Shown here: positions 12,701 through 27,700 of the stretch, one piece after another
How positions within the stretch are numbered: position 1 is the first letter of the stretch
How the letters are laid out: each line of letters begins with the position of its first letter
Assembly: GCA_916613615.1 (NCBI GenBank)
Contig: OU744737.1
Coordinates: forward strand, 5,290,001 to 5,354,000
Direction: 5' to 3'
Origin: Steromphala cineraria
Taxonomy: Eukaryota; Mollusca; Gastropoda; Trochida; Trochidae
DNA: 64,000 bases
The notes under the pieces: model-generated
The model's database searches: none
What the model was told of the DNA's origin: nothing
Seen by the model: the letters and a program-made list of their open reading frames with translations, nothing else
Translations under genes and position numbers: made by a program

Positions 12701-15700
12701 TTCCAGAACAACTATATCTCAACGTCCAAGAACTCTCTACTCTCCTTCCTACCAAATACATCACTAAAATCCAAATTTTCTTTTTATTTCATAGATAGAT
12801 CTCGGTATTTCACATCCAATCATATAATAAGTTAATATATCAACCCATGTTTTCCAGAACAACTATATCTCAACGTCCAAGTACTCCCTGCTCTCCTTCC
12901 TACCGAAGAATCTCTTTGAACAGTTCCAACGTCTTGCAAACGCTTACTTCTTGGGTCTCATGATATTGCAGGTCAGTTTAAACAAGTTGTAATCTCATTA
13001 AAATCAGAGCAAAACTATCGAGCATATATTGTATGTTCTATGTCAATCTCATTAAAATCAGACCGAACCTTCACTCCTACGTCGCTACGCTCCTTAGCGA
13101 CGTAGGAGTGAAGGTTTCGATGTGATTTAAGTGAGATTGGTGTCTTGTCAGAGTAAGGCTCAAGAAAAAAGATCACCTGACCCGAACCCCATCGAACAGT
13201 ACTCGGATCAGAATAGCAGCGAGATACGAGTTTTATGTTTGATCGGATTTCATTGAGATTGCTGAATTTTTATCACCAACCCCTATCATTAATTGCAATG
13301 TAATTTTTTTTAAGTAAACTAGTATATTATTAGAAAATGTGAATGAATCAATTATCCGGGACTATTTAAATGTCATGCAATTACAACTGAAACGTCGTGC
13401 TCAAATTCCTCGCCCTTTATTTGAATAAGCCAACTAAATCATCCTGCGATACTTACAAACATATCTAACAGGTTTAGAATTTTTATTCAAGAGATCGGCT
13501 TTTCATTCAAAGAAACAACTCAAAACTTTATTTTCAACCAATCAGGTTGCAAGAAATACGCCCATTGTTTTTCATCGTTTTTGGGTTGTTTTTATTTTGT
13601 CTTATGAAAGTGTCGATTTGAGAGTCAAGTAATTCTAAATTGAACGCTTCAAGATGAAAAGTCAGTGGTATTACGTAGTCAAGAGTATCGGATCACTAAC
13701 ACCAAGGTGACCTTTAGTTTCAGGCATCTGTCTTCTGAACAAGCTTCACGACTCTTTGATGGAGTTGACTTCACTTCTGCATGTTATTATAAAAAGGCTG
13801 TTGAGTTCAAACTCAACCATTTCAAAAGTTAATTCTAAGATTCCTATAGATTTTTCTCCACACAATAATTTAAACCTTGATTACTAGTACACATTTGTCT
13901 TTGAATTAACGCTTACTGACCTTGACCTTCAGTTCATGCCATACATCGCGTCCTTGACCTATCTCACAACAGTTATCCCCCTTGTTCTGGTTCTACTAGT
14001 AACTGCTATCAAGGATGCTGTTGACGATTTTGTGAGTAAATTCCTGAAATTTTTACTCATATATTGAGGTTAATTAATATTTAATACATTTCTTATCCAA
14101 AACGTAATAATCAAGATACGGCTAAGGTTGCAACGTTTCGAAATAATCAAAATGATTAAACTTCATAATGTGCCTAGTTACAAGGTTCACAAATAAATAA
14201 TATAAGCTGCCTTTTCCTTGTCATGTACTTGAAAATGTGTGGAAATGCAAACAAGCAATTTCAATAAGAGAAATGACCGCAATATATCAAAAGCAATCAT
14301 TTATGAAAACATTGAACCACCTGATAAAATATTAACCATGAAAATGGGAATATATCCCTAAAGCGGCCTTCACACGGCAACACGAGTTGTCAAACTTCTA
14401 AAAGTTGTCAAACTCGAACGTTCACACGTCAAACTCATGTTGTCGTTTCATTTGAACATCATGGGTCTACGGGTGCGGTCGGTGCCCTCCCAGCACACTA
14501 AAAGGCTTGTAGCAAGTCTTTTCTTAATGAAATTAATCTTGCAAAGGAAACGTAAGGCTAAACGTCAGAGTAACCGACGGGATGTGGACTCAATGTGTTG
14601 TCAAACTTTAGTTTGTCGTGTGAAGGCCGCTTAACACATTATGTTCAGTTTAATTAATGCGATTCAGCACCAGTGCAACAGAGGTCTCGTCTAAAGTACG
14701 GAATTATCATAACTCACTTCTAAAATGGTATGACGTCGTATTGTCCGATAAAGTTTACCATTGAAACGTAATGTCACCCAACAAAGATGATATTTTTTTT
14801 AAATTCAGAAACGCCATCGAAGCGACGACGAGGTCAACAACCGGAAGTCGGAAGTACTTCGGGAAGGTGAGCTGACGTCAGTCCAGTGGCATACAGTCGT
14901 GGTGGGAGACATCCTTCGTCTCCAGAACAACGACTTTGTTGCGGTGAGCATCCTTATAGTTAGCGTATCTCTATCCGCAAAGCTACTCCAATGCCCTGTC
15001 ACCGCTAATGGCTGAAATATTGCCCAATAAATATCTCACTCACTCACTCAACCAATACCCTGCTATCTGTCAACAACAACAAAACAAAAATCGCGCTATA
15101 AGACCTGTTTATGTATCTATAAAGCGAAGGACTGTCATTTTTGCAGCTCCCGGATATAAGGACTGTTCGAAATGGTCTGACACAGATTACTTTCAATACA
15201 AATTTTATTGCACGAAAAACTCGTTTTTATGTCAATATAACAAATTTTCAGGCTGATCTTCTGCTACTGTCGACGAGCGAGCCCAATAGTCTGTGTTACA
15301 TTGAGACAGCGGAACTTGATGGGTGAGCAAAAACCTCATTGTGATTTCTACATTCACTCACAACCTGGTTCCCTGGCCTCGTTCCGCGTGCGCTACTTAC
15401 TGTTGTTTTTTTGTTGTTTTTTTTCTGGGATAAGATTACGAAAAGAGAAGTTCCTCCGCATCAGCAGTATGTTGCCATTGTATATGTTTCGGTTTTTGTT
15501 TATGGGTTAAAATTATGAACAGAGAAGTTCCCCCGCATCAGCAGTATGTTGCCATTGTATATGTTTCGGTTTTTGTTTATGGGTTAGAATTATGAACAGA
15601 GAAGTTCCCCCGCATCAGCAGTATGTTGCCATTGTATATGTTTCGGTTTTTGTTTATGGGTTAGAATTATGAACAGAGAAGTTCCCCCGCATCAGCAGTA

Positions 15701-18700
15701 TGTTGCCATTGTATGTTTCGGTTTTTGTTTATGGGTTAGAATTATGAACAGAGAAGTTCCCCCGCATCAGCAGTATGTTGCCATTGTATATGTTTCGGTT
15801 TTTGTTTATGGGTTAGAATTATGAACAGAGAAGTTCCCCCGCATCAGCAGTATGTGGCCATTTTATGTTTCGGTTTTTGTTTATGGGCTAAAATCATGAT
15901 CAGAGAAGTTTCTAAACATCAACAGTATGTTGCCATTTTATGTCTCGGTTTTTGTTTATGGGTTAAAATTATGATCAGAGAAGTTTCTACAAATCAACAG
16001 TCTGTTGCCATTGTTTGTTTCGGTTGTTGTTTATGGGCTAAAATCATGATCAGAGAAGTTTCCACAAATCAACAGTCTGTTGCCATTGTTTGTGTCAGTT
16101 GTTGTTTATGGGCTAAAATCGTGATCAGCGAAGTTACCAAACATCAACAGTATGTTGCCATTTTATGTTTCGGTTTTTGTTTATGGGCTAAAATCATGAT
16201 CAGAGAAGTTTCCCCGCATCAACAGTATGTTGCCATTTTATGTTTCGGTTTTTGATTATGGGTTTAAATGATGAACAGAGAAGTTTCCACGCATCAGCAT
16301 TTTGTTGCCATTTTATGTTTCGGTTTTTGTTTATGGGTTCTAATTATATGTTTCGGTTTTTGTTTATGGGTTAAAATTATGAAAAGAGAAGTTTCTACGC
16401 ATCAGCCCGACATGATTTCCTGGCATGGCCCTAATGTAGATTCTTATTGTGTATCACTATGTAGGGAGACCAACCTGAAGGTTAAAGAAGCACTGGAACA
16501 GACTGCTTCCATGCATGACGACAGGCAGAAGATTGGAGCATTCGACGGTATGCTAAATTGGCAGTCTAAGTAAACCTAGCCAAACTAATACTCCCGATAT
16601 TGAGTCTAGCAAGAGTTAGTAGCGGGTAGCGTCAGTCGACCTTTCGACGACCCATGACCTTCCAACGTTATCTATGAGAATGCAAACTATTGCTACTTGG
16701 TAAGACGATCTCTGATTGGTCAATTCGATAGGTCGGCTGACCCGACCCGCTGCTACTTGCTAGATGGTTCTATCGATGTCTTTTAGAGAAAAAACGAGGG
16801 GACATTCAAAAGTTAAATTTATTTTGTTCCCCACTTGGTTAAAACAACTCTCTGGTTGCGGTTTCTCTTTCAACCATTTTTTAAACTTGTTTAATCGAAA
16901 ATAAAATATTTCATCATTTTTCCTGAAACGCGTCAGAATATTTCTTACATTTCATAGTTTTCTTGAAATCGTATGACGCAATTTGGTTCTTTTTGATATG
17001 ACATTAGATTTCAAGCGAACAAATTAAGTTGCATGACCCAAAACTTAAAAAATTATCTAAATATAATCTTCTGAAATCAATTCGGGTTTGTTTTGTAAGA
17101 ATGACCACTGAAACTATTAAGTCAAATTACGCCTTTAGAAAACGCATTTTCTAATAAGATATATCCAATATGTTTTTTTGTGTGTGAACACCATTTTGTG
17201 TAAGAAAAAGGAATCGCATGGCTGAATTATATATTATATATTTGATTTATAACTGCTTCATTTAGTTCAGATACATTGTCTTTCAATTTGAACCAATTAT
17301 TTTCATTTCCCCCTTATATTACCCCTAAACACTTGCCCCATTAAAACGCATTTTCTAATCAGAAATACCTTATATGTTTGGTTTAATTAAGCAGGGTTCA
17401 TAAGATCATAACCTCCCTGTATATTTCAGCGGAAGTGACATGTGAACCCCCTAATGTCCGTCTGGACAAATACGAAGGACGTCTAACCTGGAATGGCGAT
17501 ACGTACGCTCTGGACAACGACAACATTCTGTTACGTGGCAGTGTCGTACGCAATACGCAGTGGTGTTACGGTGTCGTAATATTCGCAGGGAGTGACTCGA
17601 AGCTTATGATGAACAGCGGGAAAACAGTCTTCAAGAGAACGCACATCGATCGGCTTGTAAATGAACTTATCATCGGAGTAAGTCAAAATCTTGTAAAGTC
17701 AATTTGCCTGATGGTCAACACGATTATATTAGAGTGAATTTCGGTGATAAATTCACACCCTTTCTGTTCCTTTATGATTGGCATTTGAGAGATTGACGAC
17801 AATACCAAGGGACAATTCATTGGATTAGTTATCAACTCATCATCGAAATGAGTCAAAATCTTGTATCATAAGTAAGTCTTTAAAAAGTCAATTTATCTGA
17901 TGGTCCAAACGATTTTAGTGAGTTTTAGTGATAAATTCACACTATTATTTCCCCTTCTTGATCAGCATGTGAGAGGTTGTCGTCCTTTACTTTGATCTTT
18001 CATCAAATGCTTCTTTATAGGATATATTTGTATAATTTCGAATATTTCTATAACTGTTAGCAATATGCCCATTCTACACTATATGTGGTGAATTTCTGTT
18101 ATATAACGTTTCTTTATCCATTTTTACAAATTCCCCCTGTTGTTGATAAGATTTACTCATTTACTCTGGGTAATTATTATCTCTACATTGACTTTATATT
18201 TCGATATTCCCGGGTCAATCTTCAAGAGACTATTTCAGAGTGAGATATACAAAGAGGAATGGGTAGTATGCTAACTCCACACCTTATGATGTGGTATATT
18301 ATTCCAATGTTGTTATGCATGCCTATTTATATAATTTCAGACATGTCGCTAATGATTCAAATATTGCCAAAGCGGCGTAAAACAATAACTCACTCACTCA
18401 CTATAATTTCAGATACGCCGCTAATGGTTGAAATATTGCCCAAGCGGTGTAAAACAATAACTCACTGACACTAACTCACTATAATTTCAGATATTCCTGT
18501 TCCTTGTGGCCCTATGTTTCTTCTGTACGGTGTGCTGTGGTATATTCGAGGGGGTCAGGGGGTTCGACTTTGAGGTGTTTCTCCCCCGACCCCACTTCGT
18601 CTCCTCAAATAAAGACGCGGGGTCTACTACCATCGCAGTACTGGTTTTCTTCTCCTACATCATCGTTCTGAACACCTTGGTCCCGATATCGCTCTATGTC

Positions 18701-21700
18701 ACGTAAGTTATTGTAAAAAGGGCAGTAGCACGTTTTTAGGGGGAATATAAGATGATGTCAGGAAAATTAAAATAAATGATTCCAATTGAAAGACAATATA
18801 TTCAAACCAAATGAAGCAGTAATAAATCAAATATATAATATCAAGTTCAGTCATGCGATTCCGTTTTCTTACACAAAATGAATTAAAGGTGTTCACACAA
18901 AAATGGCCGCCAATGGACTTTATGTGAATCTTCATAAATCGTTCTCCGACTATGAATGATTGGTTTGTGTAAAGAGATTTTTAACACTATCAAGATAATA
19001 CATATAGCATTAACGTACAATTCCCAGCTAAAAATTTAAAATATAAAACTTTAAAAAAAAACGTGCTACTGCCCCTTACAGTCTATGTTAACCGATGTTG
19101 AGTCTAGCGAGATGTAGTAGCGGGTTGCGTTAGCCGATCGATCGAATTGACCAATCAGATGTCGTCTTACCATGCCGCAATAGTCTGCATTCGCACATAT
19201 AACGTTGGAGAGTCATAGGTCGCCGACTGACTCGAGCCGTTACTACATCTAGCTAGACTCAACATGCTAAGATATAGATGATGCATAGAAATAGTCTTCA
19301 TTATCATTATATTGAAAAAATGTGATACCATTTACAACATTATTTTTATCAACTTTTTACATCTAATATGGTTTGTACATATTTTATCTACACAATATCT
19401 TAATCGCCTTGGTTGAAAATTTGCTCTTTGTCACGTGAGTTATTGCAAGGATATACTTACTTAGATACGTACAAATATAGGTCATGCACATGGTAGAGAT
19501 GTAACACAGTTTTAATCCAACAATGTTTTATTTTACTGATCAATTTCATAAAGGAATGATTGTTATACATACAAATCATTTTGAACATGCTTATCTACAT
19601 AATCTTTTAAACACTTAGGTTCCAAAATTGCTCTATGTCTTGCGAGTGATTGCAAAGATATACTATGAAGCATGTAATTAATTAACGTCTTTGAGAGGCA
19701 TTTTAGAAGTTGGAATGACAATAACGAATAGGAATATATGGATGACAACTTCTTTATTCATGGATGACGTCCCTCCTATATTTCAGTGTTGAGATCATCC
19801 GGCTGAATGCTGCTCCTTTATTTCAGTGTTGAGATCATGATGCTGCTCCTATATTTCAGCTGCTCCTATATTTCAGTGTTGAGATCATGATGCTGCTCCT
19901 ATATTTCAGTGTTGAGATCATGATGCTGCTCCTATATTTCAGTGTTGAGATCATGATGCTGCTCCTATATTTCAGCTGCTCCTATATTTCAGCTGCTCCT
20001 ATATTTCAGCTGCTCCTATATTTCAGCTGCTCCTATATTTCAGCTGCTCCTATATTTTAGTGTTGAGATCATGATGCTGCTCCTATATTTCAGTGTTGAG
20101 ATCACGATGCTGCTCCTATATTTCAGTGTTGAGATCATGATGCTGCTCCTATATTTCAGTGTTGAGATCATGATGTTGCTCCTATATTTCAGTGTTGAGA
20201 TCATGATGCTGCTCCTATATTTCAGTTTTGAGATCATGATGCTGCTCCTATATTTCAGTGTTGAGATCATGATGTTGCTCCTATATTTCAGCTGCTCCTA
20301 TATTTCAGTGTTGAGATCATGATGCTGCTCCTATATTTCAGTGTTGAGATCATGATGCTGCTCCTATATTTCAGTGTTGAGATCATGATGCTGCTCCTAT
20401 ATTTCAGTGTTGAGATCATAATGCTGCTCCTATATTTCAGTGTTGAGATCATAATGCTGCACCTATATTTCAGTGTTGAGATCATGATGCTGCTCCTATA
20501 TTTCAGTGTTGAGATCATGATGCTGCTCCTATATTTCAGTGTTGAGATCATGATGCTGCTCCTATATTTCAGTGTTGAGATCATGATGCTGCTCCTATAT
20601 TTCAGTGTTGAGATCATAATGCTGCTCCTATATTTCAGTGTTGAGATCATAATGCTGCACCTATATTTCAGCTGCTCCTATATTTCAGTGTGTATAATAA
20701 TGCTGCTCCTATATTTCAGCTGCTCCTATATTTCAGTGTTGAGATCATGATGCTGCTCCTATATTTCAGCTGCTCCTATATTTCAGTGTTGAGATCATAA
20801 TGCTGCTCCTATATTTCAGCTGCTCCTATATTTCAGTGTTGAGATCATGATGCTGCTCCTATATTTCAGTGTTGAGATCATGATGCTGCTCCTATATTTC
20901 AGTGTTGAGATCATAATGCTGCTCCTATATTTCAGCTGCTCCTATATTTCAGTATTGAGATTATCCGGCTGGTGAACAGTATGTGGATCAACTGGGACGA
21001 GAAGATGGTGTACGGCAAGAAACAGACCCCAGCACGGGCCCGGACCACCACACTAAGCGAGGAACTGGGACAGATAGAGTACATATTCTCTGACAAAACT
21101 GGAACCTTAACTCAGGTGCGCGCTCGCTCATTCAAGGATTAATGTTTTCATTCTCTTCATTTCCATGCTGTAAATCAGGCGGCTTTATTTCTCTCGATTC
21201 GGTTCGAAATAGTCCCCTGTAATCATAAGCCTTAAAATCGCCGATTCAGCAAAATGGAAGAAACACGATCTCAAATAGATGCAAGGCGCTACTATCTGGG
21301 GGTGATTAAAGGTGCTATAAGTTTTTCCGACTCTACAATATGGTTCTGTGTTGATGCCTTCTATTGTTACATTTTACTGCAAACTTGTTCTATTGAGCGC
21401 GTTCCTGTGAATTCCAATGACTTACATGGGGAATCAGGAGTAGATACATTTCATATTCTTTGTCAGGTTTCTAAATAATTCCTGTTATTCTCATATGCTT
21501 AAATTTCGGTAATTTTGACTGAAGGTTACATTGTTTATTCTCGTATTTTCAAGGACAAACATTCGTGCATTTTGAATCATTTGCATAACACAGAAGTACA
21601 ATTATCAAAATCAAAGTTAGCACGAAAACATTTTGAAAACAAATGCCATGAGTTATTGTAACAAGATGTCGACATATTTATGGTAAAAAAATCATTTACA

Positions 21701-24700
21701 ATGACCAAGAAAAGATTGATTAATGAGTTATGAGAGTATTGAGGTCACATCCCCCATTCATGATACATCAGTCTAAGTAACTCCGCAGCACTCCTACAAT
21801 GCCCTGCTACTTATCATGGATTATGCCTTAACGTTATAAATATAACCAGCCATACAATGACTCAAAAGCGGCTGTGCCCGGATGACAGCGCCGTTGATGC
21901 ATTTCATTGGCTGAAAACATATATACATCTATATCCGCCACTAATTAGCTCAGTGCGGTAGCTATGAGTCTCATTTTTATCCTGGACGCAGCCCCCCTTT
22001 AACGTTGCATAAACGTAAAACCAGCCGTCATGTATGCGAAGCATAAGGCCCGACGGGTTTCAAGATGTTGAAGAAGCTTTTCTGACAAACTATACGCTAT
22101 CATAGCAGGATGACTTTTCTCTGTTACTAAAACGCTGTAACCTTGGAACTATCGTTGGAGAAAGGTCTGTGGATTTAACGAGTTGCTTTAAAGTGACACA
22201 GAGTATCTTTCTTATAATTTTATTTGGTTTTGATAAGCTACAAAATATCTAATATGCTGATTGAAGTTCATATCTCATCACTGGACTTGCAAATATATAC
22301 ATTTATGCATAATAACATCGATTTCAAAATTTGACTTTATGTGATTCTATCAACATACTCTGTGTCTCTTTAAGTTTGGAAATGTATCACTTTCTTTTAC
22401 CGTTGAACTACCCTTGTGGGATAATAAATGGGATGAAGGGAAATTGATTATTTCAATAGCTTCCTGATTATTTCACACGCTTCCTAAGAACAGACGGAAG
22501 GAAGTTTAAAATGCTGCATCCGTTAAGAAGTATTGATCTTGGTTATCTATTCCAGAACATTATGACATTCAACAGGGCAACTATAGGAGGCAAGAGATAC
22601 GGCGACCTTCTGGATGATATCGGCAACTTGGTCAATATTACAGATGTAAGTGGTTTTCATTAAATATAAATACCACATCATATCATCAATATTCTCCATA
22701 TTACCATATCAACATATCACCATATCATATCAACATATTAACATATCAACACATCACCATATCAACATAATACCATATCACCATCTCGCCATCTCACCAT
22801 CTCACTACATCACCAATATTCACCACATCACCATATCAACATATCACTATATCACCATATCATCATAATACCATATCACCATCTCACTACATCACCAATA
22901 TTCACCATATCAACATATCAACATAATACCATATCATCATATCACCATCTCACTACATCACCAAAATTCACCACATCACCATATCAACACATCACCATAT
23001 CAACATATCACCATATCATCATGTCACAATCTCACTCCATCACCAATATTCACCATGTCACCATCATTATATCACCATACCAACCAACTGAAAAACCTTA
23101 AGGTATAACCGATGGTTTCTCAACCCTTAAAATTTACATGTGTGACTTTTTTGTTTTGGTTGATGCTTGTTCCTTGTTGTTAAGTCATTCTCTGAAGTCA
23201 AGCAATGCTTTATTGTAGTACAGGTAAAACACTGAATGTTCACGAAATATATCTTAATTTTGTTTTGCTTTATTTGAAACGGAAGGTAACAAATCCATGA
23301 TTAAGACGTAATTGGGCTTATTCAGCTTTTAGACAATGCAAAGGTAACCCGTATTCCATCCTGCTACATCAGCGTATATGTATCCGCTAATGCTACAACC
23401 TATCCCCTGATATCCTCATAAAGTCTTCTGTCGTATCGCTGACGGGTGGTTGCTCAGCGCTATTTATAGCCTGTCTGTTTTCAGTCAAACTATTTCGAAC
23501 TCCATACACTGTTGTCTAGTGGTGTCGCACGTGGAGCGGGAGACTGCAATGAGAATCAGATTTATTATCTAATAGCACACCTATTGGTCAATTTGAATCA
23601 CGAGGTGAGCACGCAGAACGAAGCCAAGAAACTAGTTTGCCGCTATCGCTGAAAGGGCATCATTTGATTGGCTTGCTATATATAGCGATACGACAGAAGA
23701 CTATAGGAGGATATCAGGGGTAGGTTGTAGCATAAGCGGAGACATATACGCTGGTGTAGCAGGATGCCCGTATTCCAATGTTTATTTGACTAATAATGAG
23801 CATTATAAACTTCACCGATGACCATTTCAACCTTTTTTTACTGACATTTTACTGTCTATCACTTTATATAGTTTCTATATTTTTCTATATATATACCCTT
23901 TAATTTCACAGACATAAAAATAAGAACATTAAAGCCAATAAGTGCAAAATCAATCTAATCTAATTAAAGGAGCAGTAGCACGGAATATAAGGTGGTGTCA
24001 GTAAACTGAAAATAAATGATGGAAAACAATGTATTTAAACTAAACTTCAACTTCAAATATATAATGTAAAGTTCAGCCAGGCGAGTCCCTTTTCTCATAC
24101 AAAATGAATTAAAGGTGTTCACACAAAAATGGCCACCAATGGACTTTATGTGAATCTTTATAATTGTTTCTCTGACAATGGATGCTTGGTTTGTGTTATG
24201 AGAATTTTGACACTATCAAAATAATACATATAGCATTGACTTACATTTATTAGTGAAACATTGAAAATATTAAATTTTCAGAAGATGTGCTACTTCCCCT
24301 TAAAAAGCTATAAAGAATAACACCATGGGTAGATGCAACTAAGTAAATGAGTGACCTGATATATATTAAAGTAAAATAAATCTAGGTAAATACTATATAC
24401 TCAATTCAAACTGAATATGATTGTATTTATCATCAATCAATTATGTAAATCATCTTCAGGAAACTCCAAGCGTGGATTTCAGCGGCAATAAGTACGCTGA
24501 AGCTAACTTCCGGTTCTATGACCCCGCACTTCTCGAGGACGCTAGGGGAGATAACTCAAGCGTTGAAGAGTTCTTCCGGTTGTTGAGCTTATGTCACACA
24601 ATAATGCCTGAGGTCAAAGCTGATGGTGAGTAGATTAGGGTGTGCTTAGTTTCTTAATGTATGCGGAGTTATTGTATATGCATGTTTAAGGTAACTTCTC

Positions 24701-27700
24701 GTTTTACCACGATATTTTGAATAATAAAGTTATTCATTCATTTTTTAAAAGTGTAGTCAACATCTTAAAGATACTAAAAGACGTTTCGTTTTTATTGTTT
24801 TTTGGGTTTTTCCGCAAATATATTTGTTCAAGTTTCCATCATTTAAGCATAAGTGTACGTAAAACATATTTCGTTCGGAGGGTAAAACATTGCTCTACCT
24901 CATTCTACGACGTAGTAGAATTATGGGTTACGTGCCAAGACGTGACTGCATGCTGCCATTTTAGTGTGAATACCTTCTAATCATATTCAGTCGGGAAATA
25001 GTTTTTTGCAGACTCCTTGCTAAGTTGAATCTGGTACTACACTTGACTTAATGAAGTACTGTATTTGATGACGTTTAATTGCCTAAGAAAAAATACTTGA
25101 TTAGCCTCAAAGCGTCTTATGTTAATAAGATGACCTCACGATAACAATAGTAATGTTACAAATTGCAAGACAAAGTGTTTTAATCAACTGTATCAGTTCT
25201 AAAAGTAACGTAACATATTCGGTTACGCTACCAAGAATCTATTTCCCTACCTCAAATGATAAAAGGTGATCACATTAAAATGGCTGCTATCATTTTTCGA
25301 ATGACCATTGATCATTTCCACTACGACTATTAATAATCGCGTTGAGTAGTGAGATGTTAGATTCCCTGGAGAAGAAGAGAAATTAGACATAGACAAATAT
25401 TCCAAAAATATAATAAGTAAATAAGAAAAACGCGCTACACAATCTCATTAAAATAAGGTCATATTACACAGCAAAAAGATCATATTTTAATGAGATTGAC
25501 GCACTGCAGTACCTTTAACCCACAGGAAGCCTTGGCTACCAGGCTCAGTCCCCGGATGAGGGTGCTTTGGTCTCGGCAGCCAGGAACTTCGGATATGTCT
25601 TCAAGGTAGGTGTGCTCACGGTCAGATAGGACATGTGCGGGGTTTTTTTTTAATTCAGAGGGTAATTCATATGACTGATTTTTTAACCATGAACCGTGGT
25701 TTGAACCTGTGACGTTTAGGTGTGACATAGGGGCTGGTACTCCCGTGACTACAGTTAAGACTTAACATGTGCCTGGGTTTACTTAAAACTGCGCTGGTTG
25801 ACTTTTATTCTTGACATGCATTTTAGCGCTTACAAGTCACATTTTGCAAGTAAAGGTTATAATTAAATGTAAACTATCCAATATCCATCGTCCAATTGTC
25901 CATCGAATAATTATTATATTTCAAAATATATTTTCAAATTTAAAAAATCCAATTTGTAATTATCAAAATGTTAAGTTTATTTGTTTCAGTCTCGTACACC
26001 CAGCAGTATTACCATTGAAGTGAACGGCAAGGAGGAAGTGTACGAACTGCTCTGTATCCTGGACTTCAACAACGTCAGGAAGAGGATGTCGGTATGTTCC
26101 CATTCTCTCCCCACAGAGGCAGATCAAGTCATGCAATGTTGATACAGCCTCTGTTCTATTGCGCCGAAACAACAGAACAGACGCTGTATCAACATTTCAT
26201 GAGATTTCTCGAGAATGTTATGCCCATGTAAACATAATTTAGAGGCAGTTTATACAAAAACGGCCTACATGGTTTTGAAAATAATCCTATTCACAACATG
26301 AAGGCTTAGTATGAATGTATTTTCATTTTTTCCAAAATTATATTATTTTGGATAATAAATAGAAAAACTTCATTTCAATTAAATATACGAATGAATAAAG
26401 GTGACTTTAATGTCTGATGTGTCCCAACCTCCGTTAACTAGGAACCTATATAGATTATCCACATTATATCCCCCCTGAAACTTTTCATCGGGACAATCTG
26501 TACAGATATTACCCGCCCCTGTTTTGTGTAAGCCACTAAAACTGGTACTGCCTCTCAAAAGATCCGTCCTTCTGTTCTCTTTGTTTTAGGAAATGATCTC
26601 TGATTGCATGATCTCAGTATTACAGATGTCATAGTGTCCTTTACAAGTTCAAATTCTTGTCCTTGAGTCAAGATCTTTCATTTGGGGTATTGTTTCTTAT
26701 TAAGAACCAAGGGCGGGTAACTGCAGTACAGATTTTCCTGAAATTCGGCTCTGTGTTGCCGAAGATACATGACTGTGTCCTACGTTATGATTCGGTTTCA
26801 TGTGACCAAGACGTTATGCTAGTATTTGATCTATCGTCTCTTTTTTTTAGTTAAAACCATCCTCAGGGTACAAACGTTACGCTAACTCAACTAATCTGTA
26901 CCCTGGGCTCAGAAGCTAGATTCGCTCGCGCGGCCCAACTTTGGATATAGCCAATCAAATCATTTCCTCGTTGAAATTTTATCGAGAAGATGGCGAGATA
27001 AACGAGGAGTTAGAGTAACGTTCGTACCCTGAGACAGGATGTCTAATGATATCAATCAGGTGGCGAGAAAATGATTTGATTAGCTATATCCCAACGTCCA
27101 AGCTTCTTATAAACCCAGGGTACAGATTAGTGGAGTTAGCGTAACGTTCGTACCCTGAGACAGGATGTCTAATGATATCAATCAGTTGGCGAGAAAATGA
27201 TTTGATTAGCTATATCCCAAGTACAAAGATTCTTATAAACCCAGGGTACAGATTAGTGGAGTTAGCCTTACGTTCGTACCCTGAGACAGGATGTCTAATG
27301 ATATCAATCAGGTGGCGAGAAAATGATTTGATTAGCTATATCCCAAGTCCAAAGCTTCTAAACCCAGGGTACAGAGGTAGCGTAACGTTCGTACCCTGAG
27401 ACAGGATGTCTAATGATATCAATCAGGTGGCGAGAACATGATTTGATTAGCTATATCCCAAGTCCCAAGCTTCTAAACCCAGGGTACAGATTAGTGGAGG
27501 TAGCGTAACGTTCGTACCCTGAGACAGGATGTCTTATGATATCAATCAGGTGGCGAGAAAATGATTTGATTGGCTATATCCCAAGTCCCAAGCTTCTAAA
27601 CCCAGGGTACAGATTAGTGGAGGTAGTGTAACGTTCGTACCCTGAGACAGGATGTCTAATGATATCAATCAGGTGTCGATAAAATGATTTGGTTAGCTAT

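Noticed and set aside
11029..12857. CRISPR-like regular spacing
   Set aside because: Contiguous tandem repeats with no unique spacers, in a eukaryotic intron.
15821..16255. 144-codon repetitive open frame
   Set aside because: A consequence of a 75-bp tandem unit inside a flippase intron; no independent start context or homology.
20040..20750. Long repetitive open frames on both strands
   Set aside because: Products of the 33-bp acceptor array, not separate genes, though the plus-strand frame matters for splicing.
21945..22005. tRNA-like stretch 'tagctcagtgcggtagc'
   Set aside because: An A-box-like match only; no B box or cloverleaf could be traced.
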